A DNA stretch of 64,000 nt, from the NCBI RefSeq assembly GCF_014696625.1, contig NZ_JACJQL010000029.1:1-64000 (forward strand), in the 5' to 3' direction. Positions 42,679 to 51,997 of this stretch are shown piece after piece. The position numbers and the translations under genes are program-made. Position 1 is the stretch's first letter; each line of letters opens with the position of its first letter. This stretch comes from Nostoc parmelioides FACHB-3921 (lineage in GTDB: Bacteria > Cyanobacteriota > Cyanobacteriia > Cyanobacteriales > Nostocaceae). The notes beneath the pieces were generated by a model that ran no database searches, had not been told where the DNA came from, and was given only the letters and a program-made list of their open reading frames with translations.

Positions 42679-45297
42679 GTGGACTCCCGATACAACCCCG
42701 CAACACTTGAGGAAAAATGGCAAAAAACATGGGTAGAACTTGGTTTAGATAAGACCCAAACACAAAGCAATAAACCAAAATTCTACGCTCTATCCATGTT
42801 TCCCTATCCATCGGGCAGCCTACACATGGGTCACGTCCGTAATTACACAATTACAGATGTGATTGCCCGCCTCAAACGAATGCAAGGGTATCGGGTACTG
42901 CATCCAATGGGATGGGATGCCTTTGGTTTACCAGCAGAAAACGCCGCCATTGACCGTGGTGTACCTCCTGCCAACTGGACTTATCAAAACATCACTCAAA
43001 TGCGGCAACAATTGCAGCGTCTTGGTTTATCCATTGACTGGGATAGCGAAGTTGCCACCTGTTCGCCAGACTATTACAAATGGACACAGTGGATTTTCTT
43101 ACAGTTCTTGCAGGCGGGGTTAGCTTACCAAAAAGAAGCAGCCGTCAACTGGGATCCCATTGACCAAACCGTATTGGCAAACGAACAAGTTGATAATGAA
43201 GGTCGTTCTTGGCGTAGCGGCGCTATAGTTGAGCGTAAATTGCTAAGGCAGTGGTTTTTAAAGATTACTGACTATGCCGAAGAATTATTAAATGACTTAG
43301 ATAAATTGACGGGTTGGCCGGAACGCGTCAAATTGATGCAGGCGAACTGGATAGGGAAATCTGTAGGCGCGTATTTAGAATTTCCCATTGTCGGCAGCAA
43401 TGAAAAAATAGCCGTGTATACCACCCGCCCTGATACAGTTTATGGGGTTAGCTATTTAGTATTGGCACCAGAACACCCCCTCACCAAGCAAGTCACCACC
43501 AAAACACAACAAGCCGCAGTAAACACCTTTATTCAAGAGGTGGCAAATCAAAGTGAGTTGGAACGTACCGCCGAAGATAAACCTAAACGCGGTGTAGCAA
43601 CTGGTGGTAAGGCAATTAACCCGTTTAACGGCGAAGAAGTACCCATTTGGATTGCCGACTATGTACTGTATGAGTATGGTACTGGGGCTGTGATGGGTGT
43701 ACCTGCCCATGATGTACGGGATTTTAAATTTGCTCAGAGATATGATTTACCCATTGATTTTGTCATTGCAGCCCCTGATGATGTAGCAGGTTTTGACTTA
43801 AGCCCGACATCAGAGACAGAAGAAGTCACACAAGTCGTGCAAATAGAATATAACCAAGCCTACACAGAACCAGGAATCTTAATTAATTCTGGGGCTTTTA
43901 CTGGTATGACTTCCACAGATGCCAAGCAAGCGATTGTGAAATATGCCGCAGAAAAAGGTTTTGGCAAAGAACGTATTCAATATCGCTTGCGGGACTGGTT
44001 GATTTCTCGGCAACGCTATTGGGGCGCGCCGATTCCCGTAATTCATTGCCCTAATTGTGGGATAGTACCAGTGCCGGACAAAGATTTGCCAGTTATCTTA
44101 CCAGAAGAAGTGGAATTTACTGGACGCGGTGGTTCACCGTTGGCACAGTTGGAAAGCTGGGTAAATGTACCTTGTCCTACTTGTGGTAGTCCTGCCAAAC
44201 GGGAAACTGACACGATGGATACCTTTATTGATTCCTCGTGGTATTTCTTGCGGTTTACGGATGCTAGGAACGAAGCACAGGTATTTGAATCAGCAAAAAC
44301 CAATGACTGGATGCCCGTAGACCAATATGTAGGCGGTATTGAACACGCGATTTTACACTTATTGTATTCCCGGTTTTTTACTAAAGTGCTGCGCGACCGA
44401 GGTTTGTTGAACTTTGATGAACCATTTGAACGTTTGTTAACTCAAGGGATGGTACAAGGTTTAACTTACTTCAATCCGAACAAGGGCGGTAAAGATAAGT
44501 GGGTTCCTTCCCATTTAGTTAACCCCAATGACCCCCGTGACCCCCAAACAGGTGAACCATTGCAACGGCTTTATGCCACCATGTCCAAATCTAAAGGCAA
44601 CGGTGTCGCACCAGAAGATGTGATTTCTAAATATGGTGTAGACACAGCACGGATGTTCATCTTATTTAAAGCGCCGCCAGAAAAAGATTTGGAATGGGAT
44701 GAAGCTGATGTAGAAGGACAATTCCGCTTTTTAAATCGGGTTTGGCGTTTGGTGACAGATTATGTTGCATCTGGGGTCAACTCTAAAAATAAATCTGGTG
44801 AATTGAGCAAGTCAGAAAAAGATTTACGGCGGGCAATTCACAGTGCAATTCAGTCGGTCACAGAAGATTTAGAGGATGAGTATCAGTTTAATACTGCTAT
44901 TTCTGAGTTGATGAAGTTAAGTAACGCCCTTACTGATGCTAACGGCAAAGATTCACGGGTTTATGCTGAAGGTATTCACACATTAGTGGTGTTGCTGGCT
45001 CCCTTTGCGCCACACATTGCTGAAGAATTGTGGCAGTTATTGGGTAATAGCGAATCAGTGCATACGCAAACCTGGCCTGCTTTTGACCCAGCCGCTTTAG
45101 TTGCTGATGAAATCACTTTGGTGATTCAAGTGAATGGTAAGAAGCGCGCTGATATTCAAGTTCCGTCACAAGCTGATAAAGCTGAGTTGGAGAAATACGC
45201 CCGCGAATCAGAAGTTGTGCAGCGTCACCTTGAAGGCAAGGAAATTAAAAAGGTAATTGTCGTGCCTGGAAAGTTAGTTAATTTTGTCGTTGCTTAA
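42679..45297 (+). CDS. leuS: Leucyl-tRNA synthetase
   Basis: 872-residue class I synthetase. HIGH-type motif in PYPSGSLHMGHVRNY (about residues 41-55), the CP1 editing domain (about 220-420) with the TTRPDTVYGVSYL threonine-rich region, zinc-binding CPNCG and CPTCGSP pairs (about 455 and 498), KMSKS motif as ATMSKSKGNGVAPEDV (about 634), and the C-terminal anticodon-binding domain. GTG at 42679 is the start, with AGGAG eight bases upstream. A strong terminator follows the stop. Confidence 0.97.
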   Translation: MDSRYNPATLEEKWQKTWVELGLDKTQTQSNKPKFYALSMFPYPSGSLHMGHVRNYTITDVIARLKRMQGYRVLHPMGWDAFGLPAENAAIDRGVPPANWTYQNITQMRQQLQRLGLSIDWDSEVATCSPDYYKWTQWIFLQFLQAGLAYQKEAAVNWDPIDQTVLANEQVDNEGRSWRSGAIVERKLLRQWFLKITDYAEELLNDLDKLTGWPERVKLMQANWIGKSVGAYLEFPIVGSNEKIAVYTTRPDTVYGVSYLVLAPEHPLTKQVTTKTQQAAVNTFIQEVANQSELERTAEDKPKRGVATGGKAINPFNGEEVPIWIADYVLYEYGTGAVMGVPAHDVRDFKFAQRYDLPIDFVIAAPDDVAGFDLSPTSETEEVTQVVQIEYNQAYTEPGILINSGAFTGMTSTDAKQAIVKYAAEKGFGKERIQYRLRDWLISRQRYWGAPIPVIHCPNCGIVPVPDKDLPVILPEEVEFTGRGGSPLAQLESWVNVPCPTCGSPAKRETDTMDTFIDSSWYFLRFTDARNEAQVFESAKTNDWMPVDQYVGGIEHAILHLLYSRFFTKVLRDRGLLNFDEPFERLLTQGMVQGLTYFNPNKGGKDKWVPSHLVNPNDPRDPQTGEPLQRLYATMSKSKGNGVAPEDVISKYGVDTARMFILFKAPPEKDLEWDEADVEGQFRFLNRVWRLVTDYVASGVNSKNKSGELSKSEKDLRRAIHSAIQSVTEDLEDEYQFNTAISELMKLSNALTDANGKDSRVYAEGIHTLVVLLAPFAPHIAEELWQLLGNSESVHTQTWPAFDPAALVADEITLVIQVNGKKRADIQVPSQADKAELEKYARESEVVQRHLEGKEIKKVIVVPGKLVNFVVA

Positions 45298-45375
45298 CTA
45301 TTTGTGTGTTTCTGGAGAAAAGCGTTAGAGGTCGGTGTACCAAAGCTGTCTTTTTCTGAGTCAATTGATAATGAC

Positions 45376-45413
45376 TGCCGTAATCCCCACCAAAGGTATT
45401 GCGGCATTTTTTT
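45376..45413 (+). terminator. Rho-independent terminator of leuS
   Basis: TGCCGTAAT pairs with ATTGCGGCA (one G-U) across a 13-base loop and is followed by seven T. It lies 80 bases after the leuS stop. Confidence 0.85.
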
Positions 45414-45501
45414 ATTTTTAAACACAGAGGTGGTTCAAAGTTTATGCGGAGGGACGCAGAGGTTTGGTGAAAGCTCTGTGTTTCGTAGTGATGAAAAACA
45501 T

Positions 45502-45933
45502 CTAATTGCCTATATCCTCATTCCATAGTTCAGGATTAGTTTGAATAAACTCACTCATCATCTGTTCGCATTCATCTAAATTTAAATCAATAACTTCCAC
45601 ACCGTGGGACACCATAAAATCTTTAGCACCAGGAAAAGTCCTAGATTCACCGACGATGACTTTCTTAATGCCAAATTGCACCACAGCCCCAGCGCATAAA
45701 TAACACGGCATTAAGGTTGAATATAATGTGGTACCTCTGTAACTGCCAATTCTGCCAGCATTACGGAGACAATCGATTTCGGCATGAGTAACAGGGTCAC
45801 GGTCTTGTACACGTTTATTATGTCCTCTGCCGAGAACTTTGCCATCTTTGACAAGAACAGAACCAATGGGAATTCCGCCTTCTTGTCTACCTTGTTTTGC
45901 TTCTTGAATGGCGGCCTGCATAAACTCATCCAT
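45502..45933 (-). CDS. Cytosine deaminase, yeast Fcy1-like
   Basis: 143-residue zinc deaminase of the CDA superfamily. Catalytic HAEIDCLRNAGR supplies zinc His and proton-shuttle Glu; MPCYLCAGAVVQFGI supplies the two zinc Cys. The ending NPELWNEDIGN strongly resembles the C-terminus of yeast cytosine deaminase (PQDWFEDIGE), and GESRTFPGAKDF lies at the corresponding lid. This favours a free-cytosine deaminase over TadA or guanine deaminase. AAGGAGG lies seven bases before the ATG. The adjacent divergent gene encodes a nucleoside hydrolase, which would supply the base. Confidence 0.85.
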   Translation of the reverse strand: MDEFMQAAIQEAKQGRQEGGIPIGSVLVKDGKVLGRGHNKRVQDRDPVTHAEIDCLRNAGRIGSYRGTTLYSTLMPCYLCAGAVVQFGIKKVIVGESRTFPGAKDFMVSHGVEVIDLNLDECEQMMSEFIQTNPELWNEDIGN

Positions 45934-45949
45934 TTTTCATCCTCCTTAT

Positions 45950-46873
45950 ATGACAAAACAACTAGTGTTAATGGATCATGATGGTGGTGTAGATGATTAT
46001 CTAGCAACTATGCTCCTGTTGACGATGGAGCATATTCAACTCCTGGGTGTTGTCGTGACTCCTGCTGATTGTTATGTCCAGCCTGCGGTGAGTGCTACGC
46101 GTAAAATTATTGATTTGATGGGATTTTCTCATATCCCAGTGGCAGAAAGTACTGTACGCGGGATTAATCCTTTTCCTCGGCTGTATCGGCGTGATTCGTT
46201 TATTGTTGACCATCTGCCTATTCTCAATCAAAACGAATTGATTCATACACCTTTGGTTGAGGAAACTGGTCAAGATTTTATGGTCAGAGTATTGCGAGAA
46301 GCACTAGAACCCGTAACATTAATGGTTACAGGCCCACTCACAACGGTTGCAGTTGCTTTAGACAAAGCACCAGACATTGAAGCCAAGATTGACAAGATTG
46401 TGTGGATGGGTGGCGCTTTAAATGTTTCTGGTAATGTGGAAAAAAGTTTAGAGGCTGGACAAGATGGTTCTGCCGAATGGAATGTTTATTGGGATGCAGT
46501 TTCAGCTGCACGAGTGTGGCAAAGCGAAATTAAAATAATTATGTGTCCCTTAGATTTGACTAACGAAGTACCAGTGACCTCGGAGTTAGTATACAAAATG
46601 GGGCGACAACGGCATTATCCTGTATCTGATTTAGCAGGGCAATGTTATGCCTTAGTTATCCCACAAGATTATTATTTTTGGGATGTGTTAGCAACGGCTT
46701 ATTTAGGACACCCAGAATTTTATCAACTCCGCGAATGGGAGACAGAAATTATTACTAGTGGTTTGAGTCAGGGACGGACTAAAGTTATCGCTGGTGGGCG
46801 CAAGATTTTAGCTATGGATAAAGTGGATAAGGATGCTTTTTATGCTTATATTTTGCAACAGTGGGCAAGGTAA
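45950..46873 (+). CDS. Nucleoside hydrolase (inosine/uridine-preferring family)
   Basis: 307 residues from ATG 45950. The calcium-binding N-terminal motif is MDHDGGVDDYLA, a DHDGG variant of the usual DxDPGxDD. TGPLTTVAVAL and VWMGGALNVSGN are the further active-site loops, and AEWNVYWDAVSAARVW the conserved Asn-rich segment; CPLDLTNEVPV precedes the C-terminal Asp-containing helix. It splits the N-glycosidic bond of nucleosides to base and ribose. The start codons of this gene and the cytosine deaminase are only 16 bases apart. No Shine-Dalgarno is seen before it. Confidence 0.88.
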   Translation: MTKQLVLMDHDGGVDDYLATMLLLTMEHIQLLGVVVTPADCYVQPAVSATRKIIDLMGFSHIPVAESTVRGINPFPRLYRRDSFIVDHLPILNQNELIHTPLVEETGQDFMVRVLREALEPVTLMVTGPLTTVAVALDKAPDIEAKIDKIVWMGGALNVSGNVEKSLEAGQDGSAEWNVYWDAVSAARVWQSEIKIIMCPLDLTNEVPVTSELVYKMGRQRHYPVSDLAGQCYALVIPQDYYFWDVLATAYLGHPEFYQLREWETEIITSGLSQGRTKVIAGGRKILAMDKVDKDAFYAYILQQWAR

Positions 46874-46878
46874 TACTA

Positions 46879-46914
46879 ATTCAAAATTCAAAATTCAAAA
46901 TTCAAAATTCAAAA
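46879..46914. repeat. AATTCAA heptamer array
   Basis: Five tandem AATTCAA units directly after the nucleoside hydrolase stop, followed at once by repeat B copy 2. Confidence 0.85.
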
Positions 46915-46976
46915 AAATGGACGGTTGAGAAATTGACATCCTAAACAAAGTCAACTTAAGCAGGCTTCATGAATGT

Positions 46977-47119
46977 AAATTAAGGGAGCAAAAAAATAAA
47001 TTGTCCGAAATTTATAATTTGTTAGGGTGCATCAGTATGAAAAATTTCTGAGTATAGTTAGGTTCTATGGCGCTGACGCACCCTACATTTTGGATATTTT
47101 TTATCTAGAATTCCCTAAG
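46977..47119. repeat. MITE-like repeat B, copy 2 (arm order reversed)
   Basis: About 143 bases with outer ends AATTAAGGGA and TTCCCTAAG as terminal inverted repeats. The left arm (AAAAAATAAATTGTCCGAAA...) equals the reverse complement of the right arm of copy 3, and the right arm (CCCTACATTTTGGATATTTT) equals the reverse complement of the left arms of copies 1 and 3, while the centre (GCATCAGTATGAAAAATTTCT) has the same orientation in all three. Confidence 0.75.
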
Positions 47120-47129
47120 TTGTTTGCAA

Positions 47130-48002
47130 CTATTTTTGCGCTCTATAAACTGGACTTATTTGACGATAAGTGTTGAGTAATTCTAAGAATTTATCAAAAT
47201 CAAAACTTAAGGGGTCAACTCTCTGGCTGGAACGGTCTACTGCTTTGTGTGTGGTGATGCGATCTTCTGGTACTTGGCTTTGAGCAATTAACCAAGCTAA
47301 AGAGTTATACTGCTCTGGTGTATAACCACTATGAGATTTTAGGAGATTATTGCCGCGTCCGTCTGGTGGTGTTTCTAGAGAAACATGATAGGCAAAATTA
47401 TTGACAGATGGTGGTAAGTTAGGATTAGTTTGTACAGTTTCAATACCATCTGCGCCATCAAAAACTGAGTTAGCAGCACCAAAGGCTCGCTTTTCTGGAG
47501 GGACTAAATATAAAACAGTTCCATCTAATTTAATTATGGCATGGTAACTTGCCTGGACGGTTTCATCTGTATGGGGTGTTTGGAAAAAATTAACTGCGCT
47601 GGAAGCAGAGTTACTAGTTTCATGCAAAACAATAATTGGTTGATTTTTTATCGGTGAGCCATTAATATCTTGGGCATAACGTTCACCATAATTACTTGGA
47701 TGTACAGCCGCAATTTCTAATTTTGGCTTGTACTTGGCAAACGCTTGAGTAGTTATATATCTACCAGAAGACTGATTAGTTATAACTGGAAAATTGCTAA
47801 TATCTTGGGCTTTGCTACCTTGGTTTATTTCGGACTGGATTTGTATCTGAGGATATTGTCTCCAAGTGGCTATATCTGAGTTTGATGATGTTGCTGTATT
47901 TTGTTGTATGTGTGTAGATTTTCCTGCTAATAAAGCCAATATCAAAGCGGCTAACATCAGAAAAATTAGTGTAACCCTGGTAGCCCAGTCACGGAAATTC
48001 AT
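47130..48002 (-). CDS. N-acetylmuramoyl-L-alanine amidase (Amidase_2 family)
   Basis: 290 residues. An N-terminal membrane helix (about residues 8-26), an uncharacterised linker to about residue 120, then the zinc amidase domain: IVLHETSNSASSAVNFF with the first His, SYHAIIKLDGTVLYLVP, YHVSLETPPDGRG and TTHKAVDRSSQRVDPLSFDF with the later His and Asp. It cleaves the bond between MurNAc and stem-peptide L-Ala in the periplasm. The catalytic positions look intact. It is convergent with the nucleoside hydrolase across the repeat spacer. Confidence 0.88.
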   Translation of the reverse strand: MNFRDWATRVTLIFLMLAALILALLAGKSTHIQQNTATSSNSDIATWRQYPQIQIQSEINQGSKAQDISNFPVITNQSSGRYITTQAFAKYKPKLEIAAVHPSNYGERYAQDINGSPIKNQPIIVLHETSNSASSAVNFFQTPHTDETVQASYHAIIKLDGTVLYLVPPEKRAFGAANSVFDGADGIETVQTNPNLPPSVNNFAYHVSLETPPDGRGNNLLKSHSGYTPEQYNSLAWLIAQSQVPEDRITTHKAVDRSSQRVDPLSFDFDKFLELLNTYRQISPVYRAQK

Positions 48003-48643
48003 TTTTTTATAATTAATAATGCTGCCTTAATTAATCTTAATATACTTCTCTTATTCCAGAAAAGGTTATTAGCATAATTTTTTTAGCTACAAAAAGTATT
48101 TCTCTAGAGAGATAAATACGGAATTTTAATATTGTTTAATTATATGTTTTTGATTTGAAATAGCCAATTTCCTTACATCTCACATCGAATTTCTTGACGG
48201 TAGGCTCATTACTACTGACAGACCGATTCCTAAGATGCTCTGGTTTTGTTGGTTGTCGATGGTATTGCTCACTCAACAGTAATTCCAGGTATATGTGTCT
48301 GTATAACGTTTAGCACATCTTCGCTTTGTATCTTTGGGGGCAAAAGCAAGAAATCTTTCAAGATGTACCGAAGTGAATTTCGTATTTTGGATACAATCCT
48401 TAATTTATATGAAATCGAGTCTTAAAAAAAGAGAATTATTGTATCTTAGCTAACAAAAAATACCATTCTAAATATAGTGTCTGCCGCGAAAAATAAATTC
48501 TGGAGATTTTATTTATTTTTTGAGTCTTAGTTGAATTAACTGATATATTTGAATCAACACTTTAATTTATGTTGATTGTTCATCTATTAGCCATTTTTTG
48601 CTTGCCGCAGTATTTTTCAGACGTTTCAAATAAGCACTGAGGC
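48003..48643. other. AT-rich spacer before the orphan permease
   Basis: 641 bases between the divergent amidase and permease genes. No frame, tRNA or repeat family identified above is present. I see no remnant of a substrate-binding protein or ATPase gene. An in-frame TGA directly precedes the permease start. Confidence 0.55.
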
Positions 48644-49216
48644 ATGGATCAAAGTATATTTTTAGATGTCTTAACTAGCTTACAAAAATTATTTGTAGGT
48701 TATATTCCCGCCGCTATATTCGGCAGCTTCATTGGATATCTTATAGGTATAAATGTTGCTGTATATCAATTGATGCGGCGGATTTTTCAGATTCCTAATA
48801 GTATTCCTCCCATTGCTATTCTTCCCCTGACATTGGTTATTTTTCAAGAGAGTGAATCAGCTGTAGCGGTAGTAATTTTTATGGCTAGCCTTTGGACGAT
48901 TATTATTAATACTGCTATAGGGATTCAACATTTCCGTAGACAAAATAATAACTTTCGCGCCGTTATCTTTCATACATCTCATGCACTGAAATTGGGTATT
49001 TGGGTAGCATGGTTTACTGTGATCGCTATAGAAATGTTACTCGCGTCTAAAGGACTTGGTGCTTTGTTGTGGAATAGTTATAAATCAGGTAATAGCAACT
49101 ACATAATTGAGGGTATACTCTACATTGGTATTATCGGATTTTTACTAGATCAGTTTATAGATTACACAGGTTATCTTTTAGCCCAAATGGTAACAGATAG
49201 CAAAAAATCTTCCTGA
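48644..49216 (+). CDS. Orphan ABC permease, NrtB/TauC-like, with shortened coupling loop
   Basis: 190 residues, five or six hydrophobic helices. The blocks LQKLFVGYIPAAIFGSFIGY, IPNSIPPIAILPLTLVIFQE, SLWTIIINTAIGIQ and AIEMLLASKGLGALLW follow the order seen in nitrate/taurine/bicarbonate importer permeases, which are usually 250-280 residues. The segment between the NNNFRAVI and LKLGIWVAWF elements is about 20 residues shorter than I expect, removing most of the EAA loop that docks onto the ATPase. No ATPase or binding protein gene is adjacent. It may be degenerate or may have another role. The stop lies three bases from the convergent gene's stop. Confidence 0.7.
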   Translation: MDQSIFLDVLTSLQKLFVGYIPAAIFGSFIGYLIGINVAVYQLMRRIFQIPNSIPPIAILPLTLVIFQESESAVAVVIFMASLWTIIINTAIGIQHFRRQNNNFRAVIFHTSHALKLGIWVAWFTVIAIEMLLASKGLGALLWNSYKSGNSNYIIEGILYIGIIGFLLDQFIDYTGYLLAQMVTDSKKSS

Positions 49217-49219
49217 ACG

Positions 49220-51997
49220 TTACTTTACTTTGCCTCGAAAGCGCACGAAGCCGTAAGACTCTGGTGGATTCCCGCTACTAGTTGCAGGGGGTAGGTTGGG
49301 TAAGATCAGATTACGTGTAATCTCCACTACTAAAGCTCCATTGGTATTGCTACCAATGTTGTTGCAAACGCTTGGTGTATTAGGATCATTAGCTGGGTAA
49401 AAAGTGGCGCGATCGCTATCTGCTACATTACTTAAATAAACTGTTGGTATAGTAGAGCCAATAGCTAAACCAATACCTTGATCTGTTCCTGACAAACCAC
49501 CATCATTAGGAGTCAGACTATTAAAAGCATTGGGAATAAAATTAACATTAGTCGGAACTAAGTCACACAATTTCACTTTAGTTACATTACTTAACCCATT
49601 GGAAAGGAAGTAAATTGTGTACTCTAGCTCATCTCCTGGTTTGACAACGCCAGCATTAATCAATCCTCGCAAATAGCCGACAGGCCATTTAGAATCACTG
49701 TCATTAGTAGCATAAGGTTCTGGCACATAGTTACTGGCATTGCTAGGAACATCACTACGACCATCGACAATATCATTTAAATCTTGATTATTAACGCGGG
49801 TAATACGTTTAGTTAACAGCAAGTTAGGACTAGAGCTAATAGCATTTGATGCTGTAAATAAAGTGGGGTCATCATCTGCCGTACTGGTAGGGTTGTTACC
49901 AGTATTTACACCATTATCAGCAATTTGTAAGAATGAATTGCCAAGAGTTGGGGGGTTACTAGTAGCACCAGCAGAATCTGCATCAGTAAACACTGTACCG
50001 ACAGTTCCTGTAGAATTATCAGGTGTGTTAAAAGTAGCATTTGCTTGGTTACTAATGGGATTACCCCCATTAGCATTATTAATTGTGGCAGTGATTTTAA
50101 TCGTGATGGTATCGTTTACACCCAGAGTTCCAGAATTTGTCAAAGTCACCACACCAGCACCGTTATAACTGGGATTCAGCGTAATATTATTCCCCGACGT
50201 TGCCGTAGTAATTGCTGCACTCACAAAGGTTAATTGTGAGGGTAATGAGTCGTTAATCACAAAGTTAATAGCATTGCTATTGCCTGGACTCAGGTTAGAG
50301 TAGGTGATGGTATATTCAATGCGATCGCCTACAGTCACAGTTCCACTATTATCATTGTCCGTGAGGAAGCGAACAGACTTGGTTCCTCTGACATTTGCTT
50401 GATTACTAGTAGTAATTACCAAGGGAGTATTGATTGCTTGACTGGGGAAATATGTCCAAGTATCTATCCCCTTAAAGTCACCATACCCACCACTAAACTC
50501 ATGCTCTCCTAATGCGCTATTAATCCCTCTAGCGGCATTCCGAGGGCTAGTAGCTCCTGTCCCATTCAGGTTAATCGTCGTACCGTTAGCTGTAACATAA
50601 TTGCTGTCATTGTAATAAACGGTAGTCGCTCCAATCGGCTGTCCATTCATATCTACAAGGCTAGGAAAAGCAGTAGGAGGGTTTTCCATTGTGATTTTAA
50701 ATCCCAAAGGATTATTTTCCGCATCCAACATGGGAAAGTGATATTCACCAGATCGTGTTGTGATGATGGCATTATATGGATCATTGTTTGGTCGAGGTGG
50801 GAGATTTGTCCCAGACGCATCCTTCCCATCCCAAAACACTACATTTGAGCCAACAGACAGCACATTTTGTAGCACTCGATCAACGCTAGGGTCATAAATG
50901 TTATCCGTGTTGGTGTCAATAATTATTTGATAGCTACCAGTAGAAACGGCATTGAAGCTAAAATTTCCTCCCACACCCACAGGGGCTTGATTCCCACTAC
51001 CTCCGGTACCCCCAGTAAATTTGAATGAAGTTGGTACTGTCGGCACAGTCGCCAACGTAGAAATACCTAAATAATTGAGCGTTGAGTTGTCAGGTCGATT
51101 GAAGAAAACTAAGTGGGTAATGTCGGTTGCAGTATCAGCAACAGTTGGATCTTGGACTCGCACATTACCGCTAAAGATCAAATCATTATTAGTAGCGCCA
51201 CCGGCAGAACGGTACACAGTGCTGTTATTTGTTTTATCGATAAATCCCCGGTTATTAGCAAAAAATATAAAACCAAAGGGATCGATTCCATTCATATCAG
51301 TTTCGTAGCGATACCCATCTTTGGTTTGAATATACAGCTTAGAATTGAGTGCTATGGGATTACCACTACTGGCATTTGACCCCATATTCATCGCAATATA
51401 GTTAGTAAATACCCGTCCTTTCTTAGCAACGCCATTACTCCGAACTGTGATATCCCAAGCCGCTACCCCTGAGAGTTGAGTACCATCTGTAGGAAATTGC
51501 ACCGTTACATCTCTTGGCGGTGGATTGCCTGAACCACTCGTATTTACAGAACGAAATTCAACTTCATAAATACCAGTTTCTGTAGCGACAAAACTACAAG
51601 GGATATAGCCACCACTATTAGGTAAAGGGCCGGCCGTTTCTTTAGCAATTGTGTCAATAAAACCAAAACCAGTAGCCAGAACATCACAAGAGCCATTTTG
51701 ACCATTAAAGGGACTGCGGTAAACAATATCCTGTGGGTTTGAGAAACTAGTAGCGACACTAGAACCAAGATTAACTGTTTCTCCCACTTCCACATACACT
51801 TTCAGTGTAGTTTTCCGAACAATACCTGCTGCTGTTAAATTTGACCATTCCAGGTAAGGTCTATATCCACCATCAGAAATTAACTCTTTGCTACCTTCCG
51901 CCCAGCTAGGTTGGATACTATTTCCGAAAATACACACAAAAAAGCCCAGGCTACTCAGCCATAGTTTTCGGCGACTACTGGTTAATGGCTTTTTCAT
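49220..51997 (-). CDS. Exported DUF11-repeat surface protein (cluster gene 5)
   Basis: 925 residues from ATG 51997, chosen because it gives a clean signal peptide (SRRKLWLSSLGFFVCIFGNS to SWAEG); the frame opens 33 codons earlier without a signal. The N-terminal half (about 40-480) is a beta-rich, Gly/Asn/Thr-rich region including a C-type Cys pair. A DUF11 (B_ant_repeat) domain with SVRFLTDNDNSGTVTVGD and IEYTITYSNLSPGNS lies at about 555-680, and a second (PGDELEYTIYFLSNGLSNV) at about 800-920. It ends YGFVRFRGKVK. No sortase motif, as expected for a diderm. Probably cell-surface or extracellular. The gene is separated from the barrel gene by about 420 bases. Confidence 0.8.
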   Translation of the reverse strand: MKKPLTSSRRKLWLSSLGFFVCIFGNSIQPSWAEGSKELISDGGYRPYLEWSNLTAAGIVRKTTLKVYVEVGETVNLGSSVATSFSNPQDIVYRSPFNGQNGSCDVLATGFGFIDTIAKETAGPLPNSGGYIPCSFVATETGIYEVEFRSVNTSGSGNPPPRDVTVQFPTDGTQLSGVAAWDITVRSNGVAKKGRVFTNYIAMNMGSNASSGNPIALNSKLYIQTKDGYRYETDMNGIDPFGFIFFANNRGFIDKTNNSTVYRSAGGATNNDLIFSGNVRVQDPTVADTATDITHLVFFNRPDNSTLNYLGISTLATVPTVPTSFKFTGGTGGSGNQAPVGVGGNFSFNAVSTGSYQIIIDTNTDNIYDPSVDRVLQNVLSVGSNVVFWDGKDASGTNLPPRPNNDPYNAIITTRSGEYHFPMLDAENNPLGFKITMENPPTAFPSLVDMNGQPIGATTVYYNDSNYVTANGTTINLNGTGATSPRNAARGINSALGEHEFSGGYGDFKGIDTWTYFPSQAINTPLVITTSNQANVRGTKSVRFLTDNDNSGTVTVGDRIEYTITYSNLSPGNSNAINFVINDSLPSQLTFVSAAITTATSGNNITLNPSYNGAGVVTLTNSGTLGVNDTITIKITATINNANGGNPISNQANATFNTPDNSTGTVGTVFTDADSAGATSNPPTLGNSFLQIADNGVNTGNNPTSTADDDPTLFTASNAISSSPNLLLTKRITRVNNQDLNDIVDGRSDVPSNASNYVPEPYATNDSDSKWPVGYLRGLINAGVVKPGDELEYTIYFLSNGLSNVTKVKLCDLVPTNVNFIPNAFNSLTPNDGGLSGTDQGIGLAIGSTIPTVYLSNVADSDRATFYPANDPNTPSVCNNIGSNTNGALVVEITRNLILPNLPPATSSGNPPESYGFVRFRGKVK

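Noticed and set aside
42592..42723. Longer N-terminus for the cyclotransferase-like protein
   Set aside because: The extension lies over the leuS start on the other strand and precedes the family's usual first strand; ATG 42591 gives normal length.
45304..45528. 74-codon frame after leuS
   Set aside because: It spans the leuS terminator hairpin and has no recognisable sequence or ribosome site.
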